41,445 nt of DNA, from NCBI GenBank assembly GCA_024762535.1, contig JANTHG010000005.1, forward strand, positions 1 through 41,445, given 5' to 3'. The translations under genes were made by a program, and so were the position numbers. The notes below the pieces were generated by a model. It saw only the letters and a program-made list of their open reading frames with translations. It did not search any database and was not told the origin of the DNA. The stretch is from Calditrichaceae bacterium (GTDB lineage Bacteria > Calditrichota > Calditrichia > Calditrichales > Calditrichaceae). Shown one piece after another: positions 7,026-13,412 of the stretch (its first letter is position 1; each line of letters opens with the position of its first letter).

Positions 7026-8402
7026 TTAATTATTTTGCCCCTTTAAAAGCTCAATATTCGCCTTAGCCAAAAAGGCATCTTTTTCGATTTTCAGAATCGC
7101 CGTTTTTACACGGGTGACATTAAGCTGGGCATCTTCCAACTGGATATTGGTAATCACGCCGTTTTTATAGCTGATTTTAGCAATTTCGTACGCTTTTTGC
7201 GCTACGCTTAAATTGGCTTTAGCCGATTTCAACTGGGCTGCGAGGGCTTCCAGTTTTACCAACGTTTGTTTCAATTCAAAACGCAGTTTAAGGGAATAGC
7301 CCTTTTCAAATTCCTGAATCCGGCTCAGGTTAGCCCTGGATTCCTGGATTTTTCCATCGGACATTTTGCCATCAAACAGAGTCATCGAAATACCAACGCC
7401 GGCTGCGTACCCCGAACGCCAGGTCTGGTCGTATGGAGGAAAGTCGATGCCATGATAGACATGATAGTTGGCAAACATAAAAAGTGTCGGTTTCTTCCCG
7501 GCCTTTTCTATAGCGCCCTGATTGTGCACTAATTTTTCTTTTATTTTAAGAGCCTGCAACTGATGATTTCCATTTAAAATCTGGTTAAGTAAAGCCTCCT
7601 CTTTTTCTGCCTGAAAGATAGCCTCTTCCCCGCTATCTACACAGCGCAGCGAATCATTCATAGGAAGAGCGAGAAGATTTTTAAGACCGGTTTCTGCGAT
7701 TTGTGATTTTCCTTTTAGGTCGGTAAGTCTGGATTTAAATTCTTCAATTTTACTCTGAAACAGTAAAATATCCAGTTCAGAACGCACGCCTTCTTCATAG
7801 GCTTTCCGGGCTAATTCCAAATGTTGATTCATTTGCCCCAGGGCATCTTTAGTAACCTGAATCACCTTATTTAGGAAAACAATATTGTAAAAAGCTGTGG
7901 TTACTTTATAAGTAATATCTGCTTTGGTCTGTTTCGTTTCCTGAATATAATTTTCTTCTAATTTTTTGGTGCTTTCATTGGCTTTGTCAATTTTACCTCC
8001 GGTGTAAAGCGGGTAAACTAAATTGATATCCGACTTAAACACATCTCTGCTTAAGGATGGATACGGCGCCATGGGACGTAAGGGTACAAATTCCCCTGCC
8101 ACGGGTCCGCTGCCACTCATTACAGGTGCTTGTACCATATGCTGTAAGAGCATGCCCGGCAGATTGTTTGTGTAAAAATATTTTGTTAAAAACGTTACCT
8201 TTGGCGCATACAGAGAATGTGTTTGCACCTGCTTTGCACGGGCAGCCTTTATTTGTGTTTCCGCCGCTTTAACCAAAGGGTTTTTATCCAATGCTATCCG
8301 AACAGCATCATCCAATTTTAATATATGATTGGCCGCAAAAATTTCCTGCGCGAAAAACATGAGCAGCACAAAAAATATCAGGCCCGATTTATTCCATTTC
8401 AT
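7026..8402 (-). CDS. TolC-family outer-membrane efflux channel
   Basis: 458 residues with a signal peptide (hydrophobic 7-23, cleavage probably near FAANH). LKLDDAVRIALDKNPLVKAAETQIKAA is the usual start of the outer-membrane efflux protein domain. Long helical repeats follow, with the second-repeat hallmark YEIAKISYKNGVITNIQLEDAQ near the C-terminus. It forms the outer-membrane exit duct of a tripartite exporter. Its ATG overlaps the ABC-2 permease stop as ATGA, with the SD GGAGGTAAATTC inside the permease gene, so the two are translationally coupled. Neighbours supply the adaptor and the inner-membrane permease. Confidence 0.9.
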   Translation of the reverse strand: MKWNKSGLIFFVLLMFFAQEIFAANHILKLDDAVRIALDKNPLVKAAETQIKAARAKQVQTHSLYAPKVTFLTKYFYTNNLPGMLLQHMVQAPVMSGSGPVAGEFVPLRPMAPYPSLSRDVFKSDINLVYPLYTGGKIDKANESTKKLEENYIQETKQTKADITYKVTTAFYNIVFLNKVIQVTKDALGQMNQHLELARKAYEEGVRSELDILLFQSKIEEFKSRLTDLKGKSQIAETGLKNLLALPMNDSLRCVDSGEEAIFQAEKEEALLNQILNGNHQLQALKIKEKLVHNQGAIEKAGKKPTLFMFANYHVYHGIDFPPYDQTWRSGYAAGVGISMTLFDGKMSDGKIQESRANLSRIQEFEKGYSLKLRFELKQTLVKLEALAAQLKSAKANLSVAQKAYEIAKISYKNGVITNIQLEDAQLNVTRVKTAILKIEKDAFLAKANIELLKGQNN

Positions 8403-9598
8403 GAATTTACCTCCAAATTCAAATCATTTTGTTTCGAAGGAATCTGAAACTTTTTCCTTTCAAATGATCCGATGATAATCGAAATTGCGGAAAGTGTTAA
8501 GAAACCTGCCGTAAATTTTAAAAGCGTCTTGATTGGCTGAACAACTTCTCTTAAGGGAAGATGGTGATTAAACACGCCATAAATAGCCTGAAGATAATAG
8601 CGCAATGGGAACCAGCCTCCGGCCATTTTTGGAAAATGTGCCATCTGTTCCAATGGAACCAGAAATCCGGAATACATAAAGGCCGGAAAGACAATCACGG
8701 TAACGATTGCGATAAGCGCAACTGAATTATCAATGTTCAGCGTCAGAAACAAAGCGATACTTTGCATAGCGAGAACAAATAAAAATATAATGCCCACCAC
8801 ATTCCATATGTTCGGTGGTATCGGCACAGAGAATAAATACATCGTAGTAAAGAATGCCAGAGAAATTGCTGTACCTACAATCACCCAGGATGAAAGAATA
8901 GGAATCAGAGTCGGTTTGAGCGGCATTTGACGTGCGCGCTTAATTTCCGGGAAGAGATTCTCCAACAAGCGGTGGCTGGTACGCAGCCCCAAAATAATAA
9001 TTACCATGGAAACAATTTGCATGGCCAGGCCCATAAAAGCCGGCAACATTGAAGATTCCATATTCATCGTCGGTGAATAATAGACGCGCTCACTAACCAT
9101 TAACAACGGCGCTTTGGCATGGCGAACATTTGGAATAGCTCCAAGGTCTTCTACGGGAACATGCATGGCATATTGATTATTAACCGTCATCACAACCCGG
9201 TTTAAACCGCCTAACGCCAACTTGGGAATGATTGGATTTGCAGTACCGTTTAATACCGCAAGAATTCGCACATTCCGTTTATTCAAAATATCTTTATACG
9301 CATCATGCGGAATAACAACACCTAGGTCAACTTTACCTTGGTCCACCAGTTTTTGTAAGGCAAGATAATCCGTTGGATGATGTTCTACCTTAAACAGGCT
9401 GGATGCCTGAATATTAAAAGAAAGTGCCCTACTTAAAGCGGAAAAATCTTCGTCACAAATGGCTGTACGGATAGCTCTGGGTTCGCTTTTATAGTACATA
9501 CCCGCCATCATGCTAAAAAAGAACAGTAAGGCCGCCGAAATAATAATTGTTCTGAAAAGCAGAACAACGATACGCGGTTTTGGTTTTGGGGAATTCAT
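8399..9598 (-). CDS. ABC-2 type inner-membrane permease (YhhJ/YhgE-like)
   Basis: 399 residues. One N-terminal membrane helix (about 12-31) is followed by an extracytoplasmic domain of roughly 160 residues and then about five C-terminal helices, the ABC2_membrane_3 layout. It has the family's PAFMYSGFLVPLEQMAHFP segment before the final helices. It should move a drug, lipid or polysaccharide-like substrate across the inner membrane together with the adjacent adaptor and TolC-like channel. The SD AGGAGG lies within the upstream HlyD gene and the genes overlap by 4 bp. There is no ATPase gene in the cluster, and this protein has no Walker motifs. Confidence 0.87.
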   Translation of the reverse strand: MNSPKPKPRIVVLLFRTIIISAALLFFFSMMAGMYYKSEPRAIRTAICDEDFSALSRALSFNIQASSLFKVEHHPTDYLALQKLVDQGKVDLGVVIPHDAYKDILNKRNVRILAVLNGTANPIIPKLALGGLNRVVMTVNNQYAMHVPVEDLGAIPNVRHAKAPLLMVSERVYYSPTMNMESSMLPAFMGLAMQIVSMVIIILGLRTSHRLLENLFPEIKRARQMPLKPTLIPILSSWVIVGTAISLAFFTTMYLFSVPIPPNIWNVVGIIFLFVLAMQSIALFLTLNIDNSVALIAIVTVIVFPAFMYSGFLVPLEQMAHFPKMAGGWFPLRYYLQAIYGVFNHHLPLREVVQPIKTLLKFTAGFLTLSAISIIIGSFERKKFQIPSKQNDLNLEVNS

Positions 9599-10386
9599 TC
9601 TGCTTTACCTCCTGCATCCTGCGGATTCAATTCCAAATACACATAAATGCCGGGTTTGCATAATTCCTTATGATCCAAGATTTTCATTTTTACAGAGAAC
9701 GAACGAACATCCCGCTGGTCACGAAGGGTGGTAGGGGTTTTAGTGGCAAAATCAGCCATGGGCATAATTTGAATGACCTTTGCCGAGATTATATGTTTAC
9801 TACCGGCGGTAGAAATTTTAAAAACTTTACCCAGGCTAATTTGGTCTAAATAGGATTCCGGAATGCTAAACCGTGCCCAGGTTGCTGTTGTGTCGGTAAC
9901 AATTACTACCGGCATACCCGGCGGCATCATTTGCCCCACTTCGAGAATGCGCACATTAACAATTCCGTCAATCGGACTAACGATACTCATATCTTCCAAA
10001 CGCGTATTTAAGGCGGCCAATTTGCTGGTTACCACATTATATGCTGTTTCAATTTCATCCAGTTTTTGCTGTGGAACCGCCCCTGCTTTATAAAGATTCT
10101 GTACCCGTTTACGGTTCACATTAATATTTTTCAACTGGGATTTAAGTGCATTGATATTGGCAGAAAGTTCACGTTTATCTAATTCCGCAACCACCTGGCC
10201 GGCCTTTACCTCGTCTCCTTCGTCCACATTAATGGCAATAATTTTACCGGGCATACGGGTCGTTACGTTAAACTGTGTATTTTCGATATATCCCATAAAT
10301 TCGGGTTTCTTCGGCGTCTCGTTCTGAGAGCAGGCGCTTAATATGAGTAAAATAAACAAGCTTATTATTAAATATTGTTTGTGCAC
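9595..10386 (-). CDS. HlyD-family membrane fusion (periplasmic adaptor) lipoprotein
   Basis: 263 residues starting with GTG at 10386; the SD GGAG lies 6 nt upstream. The signal peptide ends in the lipobox LSAC with Cys19, so the protein is probably lipid-anchored. The biotinyl-lipoyl-like hairpin is evident: VTTRMPGKIIAINVDEGDEV KAGQVVAELD, and later MSIVSPIDGIVNVRILEVGQ MMPPGMPVV. A short coiled-coil hairpin (about 75-125) lies between them. It links the ABC-2 permease to the TolC-like channel. It is the second gene of the operon, 12 bp after the barrel protein gene. Confidence 0.9.
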   Translation of the reverse strand: MHKQYLIISLFILLILSACSQNETPKKPEFMGYIENTQFNVTTRMPGKIIAINVDEGDEVKAGQVVAELDKRELSANINALKSQLKNINVNRKRVQNLYKAGAVPQQKLDEIETAYNVVTSKLAALNTRLEDMSIVSPIDGIVNVRILEVGQMMPPGMPVVIVTDTTATWARFSIPESYLDQISLGKVFKISTAGSKHIISAKVIQIMPMADFATKTPTTLRDQRDVRSFSVKMKILDHKELCKPGIYVYLELNPQDAGGKAE

Positions 10387-10398
10387 GGGAATCTCCTT

Positions 10399-11289
10399 TT
10401 AATCGTTTAATCCAAATATTTTGTCGAATTGCAATTGTACAGCATAGCTGGAAAACCAGCCGTCATTTTGATAAATCGTATAGGGAATACCAATACGGAA
10501 AAATATTTCTTTACTGTATTTATAACTGAATCCTAATAAAAATTGTATGCGGAAATCATCGGAATATACAATCTTCCTTCCGCTCATTTCGTTTTTAAAC
10601 TGTTTGCTTACGGCAAAGCCTGTTTCCGATTGAAAATCACCAAATGTGCTTTGATATGATTTTTGCAGCAAAGCATAAACACCCGCAGCGTCGCCAAGCT
10701 CTGTATTATTATTATCAGTACCCCGGTAACGGTAAAAAACCGAATAGACAATATCATATGAATCTATTAAAAAGATGCCGTTTAGTTCAGGTTGAATTTG
10801 CCAGGCGCCGGTACCCAAAGGATATTCCGTCGGCTTTAAGTTCTTATTTTCTCCGGTTGGGAAAATAACCGCGATCTTTGCACTCAGTGCAGAAGAAGTG
10901 GATTGAGATTTCCAAATCCGGTAGAAACCGCCCCATTCCAGGTCGCCAAAGCCCTTGGCACTCTGGTTAAGATTAAGAGAATAATGATGAATGAATAAAA
11001 ACGGAACACTCAGATAGGTGTTAAAATTATCTGCCACTCCATATTCGGCAAATACCTGCCAGGCCGCCTCGTTGAGAATGGTGTTATCCGGCAGATCGAC
11101 CATCTTACCGTTGGTCATATCTTTCATTTTCATATATTGCGGAAAGCTTCCCTGAAACGAAATATAGGTTTTATGAGACCCGATTGTATTGGGCTGAAGG
11201 CCAAATACAGATCGATTATCCTGTGCCTGCAATACCGTAAAAACAGACAGGGTCAATAGAAATAATTTAGTTATTCTGCTTATGTGCAT
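10399..11289 (-). CDS. Putative outer-membrane beta-barrel protein, first gene of the efflux operon
   Basis: 296 residues with a signal peptide (about 1-22, cleavage near LQAQD). The rest alternates aromatic and polar residues in strand-like segments such as YKYSKEIFFRIGIPYTIYQ, and ends in an aromatic-rich strand. It resembles the uncharacterised transporter-like barrel proteins found beside exporters, but I cannot name a family with confidence. The ATG has an excellent SD, AAAGGAGTTTTGA. It is directly behind the operon promoter. It may form an additional outer-membrane pore or a substrate-binding barrel for the tripartite pump. Confidence 0.7.
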   Translation of the reverse strand: MHISRITKLFLLTLSVFTVLQAQDNRSVFGLQPNTIGSHKTYISFQGSFPQYMKMKDMTNGKMVDLPDNTILNEAAWQVFAEYGVADNFNTYLSVPFLFIHHYSLNLNQSAKGFGDLEWGGFYRIWKSQSTSSALSAKIAVIFPTGENKNLKPTEYPLGTGAWQIQPELNGIFLIDSYDIVYSVFYRYRGTDNNNTELGDAAGVYALLQKSYQSTFGDFQSETGFAVSKQFKNEMSGRKIVYSDDFRIQFLLGFSYKYSKEIFFRIGIPYTIYQNDGWFSSYAVQLQFDKIFGLND

Positions 11290-11321
11290 TCAAAACTCCT
11301 TTCAGCAGATTTATTGTTAGC

Positions 11322-11333
11322 AAGTGATTACTT
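11322..11333. promoter_or_regulatory. Palindromic operator, probable TetR site
   Basis: AAGT and ACTT arms surround GATT. In transcript direction the site lies 4 bp after the -10 hexamer, over the expected transcription start. A repressor bound here would block initiation. The only local DNA-binding protein of the right type is the TetR-family product of the same operon, so the match is inferred from context. Confidence 0.5.
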
Positions 11334-11337
11334 ACAT

Positions 11338-11366
11338 AATATACTGAGATAAATTCTTTTAGTCAA
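11338..11366 (-). promoter_or_regulatory. Sigma-70 promoter of the efflux operon
   Basis: On the minus strand, TTGACT (-35, 11366-11361) and TATATT (-10, 11343-11338) are separated by exactly 17 bp. The expected start is about 40 bp before the first ATG at 11289. The palindrome at 11322-11333 overlaps the start region. Confidence 0.7.
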
Positions 11367-11543
11367 CTCCAAGTTAACATGCAATCTAATTCCTTCATAA
11401 ATACGCACACCATTGAAACATTTTTTTTTATTCACCAATAGAGAAAACATATCCCTCTGCCCTGGTACGGTGTGTTATTTTTTTATTGAGTACTATTAGT
11501 ATTCGGTTAAATTCTCGTAAACCACATACAAGAAAAAAGAACC

Positions 11544-11631
11544 TTACTTTTTGTCTGGCCAAAAAGTAACAAAAAGGCCAGGGCGAAATTTAACTCGTCC
11601 CGAAACTCGGGACTCAAACAGAAATTTCGCC
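11544..11631. repeat. Compound inverted repeat (three nested or adjacent hairpins)
   Basis: Three perfect inverted repeats occur in 88 bp. TTACTTTTT/AAAAAGTAA are at 11544-11552 and 11561-11569. GGCGAAATTT/AAATTTCGCC are at 11582-11591 and 11622-11631. Inside the latter, GTCCCGA/TCGGGAC are at 11597-11603 and 11607-11613. GGCC also recurs in the first loop and the linker. The structure resembles dispersed palindromic intergenic repeats rather than a simple terminator, because no U tract follows. Only one copy is in the window. Confidence 0.6.
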
Positions 11632-11742
11632 ATAAGCTAAGCTTCTTTCAAGTCCTTCATTTGGTCTTGGTTTGAAAAGTTGACATTTTAATCGGACGAT
11701 AAAAGAATGTTTCTTCAAATTATCCCATGCCTGCCAGATTGA

Positions 11743-12282
11743 TCAGTCAAAATCGAGCAGTGCGGACATCTTTTCTACTAATCCGTCATCTATTTGATGA
11801 TGATACAAAACCGGTGCCCTGAACATGGGATTTTTTCCGCGTGCATTTACGGGAATCAACAATTGAAAATTATCGGAAAAATCTTCGAAATCAATTAAAA
11901 TGGGGATCTCGAGATTAAAACTTAAACAGGCATGTAAAGATGAATAATAATCGATTGATTTAAACAAAGGCAAATAATCTTTAATATCTTCCCTGTTTAA
12001 ATAGGTTATAACTTTTAATTCCTTAAGTTTGTTATCATCAATGGCAATCTTGGTCTGATATACTAATGTTTTGCCTTTTCTAAAGCGTACAAATTTTGTG
12101 TTTGAGTCCAACTCATAAGTATATGCCGGCCGGCCGATAATTACGCCATCGATTCTATGATTTTTTAATTCCGATAAAACCATACCTGCGCTGGGCATCG
12201 CAATAAAATTAATTTCGGGCAACTGTTCCTGAAGTTTTAGAATATAAGGTTCCATAGTTGGACAATATGCGATTGAAGTCAT
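11743..12282 (-). CDS. Cytosolic solute-binding-like protein, unknown function
   Basis: 179 residues. I start at the ATG at 12282 because AAGGGATTACAA precedes it; a longer frame to 12378 would overlap the previous gene by 71 bp and has a basic, unrelated leader. There is no signal peptide. The sequence opens MTSIAYCPTMEPYILKLQEQ, then contains IDGVIIGRPAYTYEL and KTLVYQTKIAIDDNKLKELKV, an alternating alpha/beta pattern reminiscent of half a type 2 periplasmic-binding fold. This is a fold impression only. It follows the EIIA-like gene by 25 bp and is probably co-transcribed. It could be a sensor domain protein of the same signalling unit. Confidence 0.6.
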   Translation of the reverse strand: MTSIAYCPTMEPYILKLQEQLPEINFIAMPSAGMVLSELKNHRIDGVIIGRPAYTYELDSNTKFVRFRKGKTLVYQTKIAIDDNKLKELKVITYLNREDIKDYLPLFKSIDYYSSLHACLSFNLEIPILIDFEDFSDNFQLLIPVNARGKNPMFRAPVLYHHQIDDGLVEKMSALLDFD

Positions 12283-12307
12283 TTGTAATCCCTTCCATTT
12301 TGGTTTA

Positions 12308-12760
12308 TTAAAGTTCGTTAAAAATCCGGAATATTTCCGTTTTTGTTTTCGCACGACGTATTTTTTCGGCCTGCTCATGTTGGCATAAAAAACGCTTCAA
12401 TTTAAGTAATGCATCTGCCAAACTGTTATCCATCTCTTCAGGAACGGCAAGAAGAGAAACCAGATCAATAGGCTTTTTATGTTTTGAATAATAGCCAATT
12501 CCTTCATCAAAACGGCCAAAAATAAATAAGGGCTCGCTAATCGAATTGGTAACCGCATAAAAAGAAATATTGCAACACCCTCCTACAACCGAATCGTAAA
12601 GTTCGGAATCTACAACTACTTGTGCAAACTCGGAGGGATTGATGACACCGGGGTTATTGATAGCAAGATTAATCATAACCCGTAAAGCGCTTAATTCCGA
12701 ATGAGCCTTTAGACCGAGATGAATATTCTCTAAACGAAGCCAATTTATTATACGTTCCAT
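12308..12760 (-). CDS. PTS EIIA (PtsN-like) domain protein lacking the phosphorylated histidine
   Basis: 150 residues. The C-terminal two thirds follow the EIIA-Ntr/fructose-type pattern: EPLFIFGRFDEGIGYYSKHK, then KPIDLVSLLAVPEE, then a helix with LADALLKLKRFL and a final TKTEIFRIFNEL. In the family the active His lies in GNGIAIPHAR just before this; here the aligned stretch is GGCCNISFYAV, with no His. A regulatory, non-phosphorylated role is likely. The ribosome site is modest (TGGGGC). The gene starts 18 bp after a strong terminator hairpin, with no room for a normal promoter, so it probably depends on read-through from the SPW promoter. Confidence 0.68.
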   Translation of the reverse strand: MERIINWLRLENIHLGLKAHSELSALRVMINLAINNPGVINPSEFAQVVVDSELYDSVVGGCCNISFYAVTNSISEPLFIFGRFDEGIGYYSKHKKPIDLVSLLAVPEEMDNSLADALLKLKRFLCQHEQAEKIRRAKTKTEIFRIFNEL

Positions 12761-12778
12761 ATTTGCCCCAGGTATATC

Positions 12779-12808
12779 AAAAAACCGGGCGCGAAACCCG
12801 GTTTTTTT
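12779..12808. terminator. Bidirectional-looking intrinsic terminator after SPW copy 2
   Basis: AAAAAACCGGG (12779-12789) pairs perfectly with CCCGGTTTTTT (12797-12807) around a 7-nt loop, giving an 11-bp stem with A and T tracts at its feet on both strands. It lies 34 bp past the SPW stop codon on the minus strand. As in copy 1, a gene follows immediately, so it may work as an attenuator. Confidence 0.8.
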
Positions 12809-12841
12809 GAACCGTTTATCAACTGCTTTTGTTACTGGTGG

Positions 12842-13177
12842 TTAATGCGCCGGTTGATGCGTTGTATGGTGCGTTTCACCGGAAGAAAGCGCAGCAAAAC
12901 CGGCTGTAGCTATCAATATTCCACTAATCAGATCATTCCAAAGATTTCCAGAATGCATTTGCAATGCCGGAATAAAAGCAGCTACGATCAACCACAAACC
13001 CATAATGCCTGCCAGCCATCCTTGCCATGATTTTTTACTAATCATGCCGAACCCGGCGACCGCTACGATAATACCCACGATTAAGTTATTCCACATATTA
13101 CCAGTTGCTGGCATGGGTAAAAAGGCTGCGATTATTAGCCAGATCCCCAAAACTCCGTTAGTCCATGCTTGCCACAT
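12842..13177 (-). CDS. SPW-repeat small membrane protein (copy 2)
   Basis: 111 residues, four predicted membrane helices in two repeat units: WQAWTNGVLGIWLIIAAF (2-19) and SWQGWLAGIMGLWLIVAAF (about 49-67). The tail is short, soluble and His-rich (ETHHTTHQPAH). That tail is missing in the copy at 4497-4814, otherwise the two proteins align throughout. It belongs to the SPW-repeat family of unknown function. SD AAAGGAGG precedes the ATG. A sigma-54-type promoter lies 51 bp upstream and the NtrC-type regulator gene ends 235 bp upstream, which makes it a natural candidate target. The His tail could bind a metal; this is a guess. Confidence 0.82.
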   Translation of the reverse strand: MWQAWTNGVLGIWLIIAAFLPMPATGNMWNNLIVGIIVAVAGFGMISKKSWQGWLAGIMGLWLIVAAFIPALQMHSGNLWNDLISGILIATAGFAALSSGETHHTTHQPAH

Positions 13178-13227
13178 TTTAGACCTCCTTTATTTAGTTG
13201 AACCCTGTCGTTTTCAATTTTAACTAT

Positions 13228-13243
13228 TACAAAGGATGTGCCA
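13228..13243 (-). promoter_or_regulatory. Sigma-54-type promoter of SPW copy 2
   Basis: The minus strand reads TGGCACATCCTTTGTA, a perfect TGGCAC -24 element with a -12 element of TTGT instead of TTGC at the correct spacing. It lies about 50 bp from the start codon. The intergenic region separates it from the sigma-54-dependent activator gene. Confidence 0.65.
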
Positions 13244-13412
13244 AAATATATTAACAGGCATTAACTTATTGAAAAACAATAATTAACATTGATAAAAATT
13301 AATATAAGAAATATGTGTATCAAACTAAAATGGGAAGCAGGATTTCACAGTAAAATCAGATTAAATTTCTATGCCCTGCAAACAGTGGGATGGAACTGCG
13401 CAATGAAATTTC

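Larger units (their letters stand above)
11290..11742. other. 453-bp intergenic region: efflux promoter and a nested inverted repeat
   Basis: No gene is visible. The part near 11290-11366 carries the promoter and operator of the efflux operon. The part at 11544-11631 is a compound inverted repeat. The remainder (about 11370-11540 and 11635-11742) is AT-rich and shows nothing I can name; it includes the 3' flank of the solute-binding-like gene. Confidence 0.7.

Noticed and set aside
11743-12378. Longer form of the solute-binding-like protein starting at 12378
   Set aside because: The extra 32 residues are highly basic and would overlap the EIIA-like gene by 71 bp; a good SD precedes the ATG at 12282.
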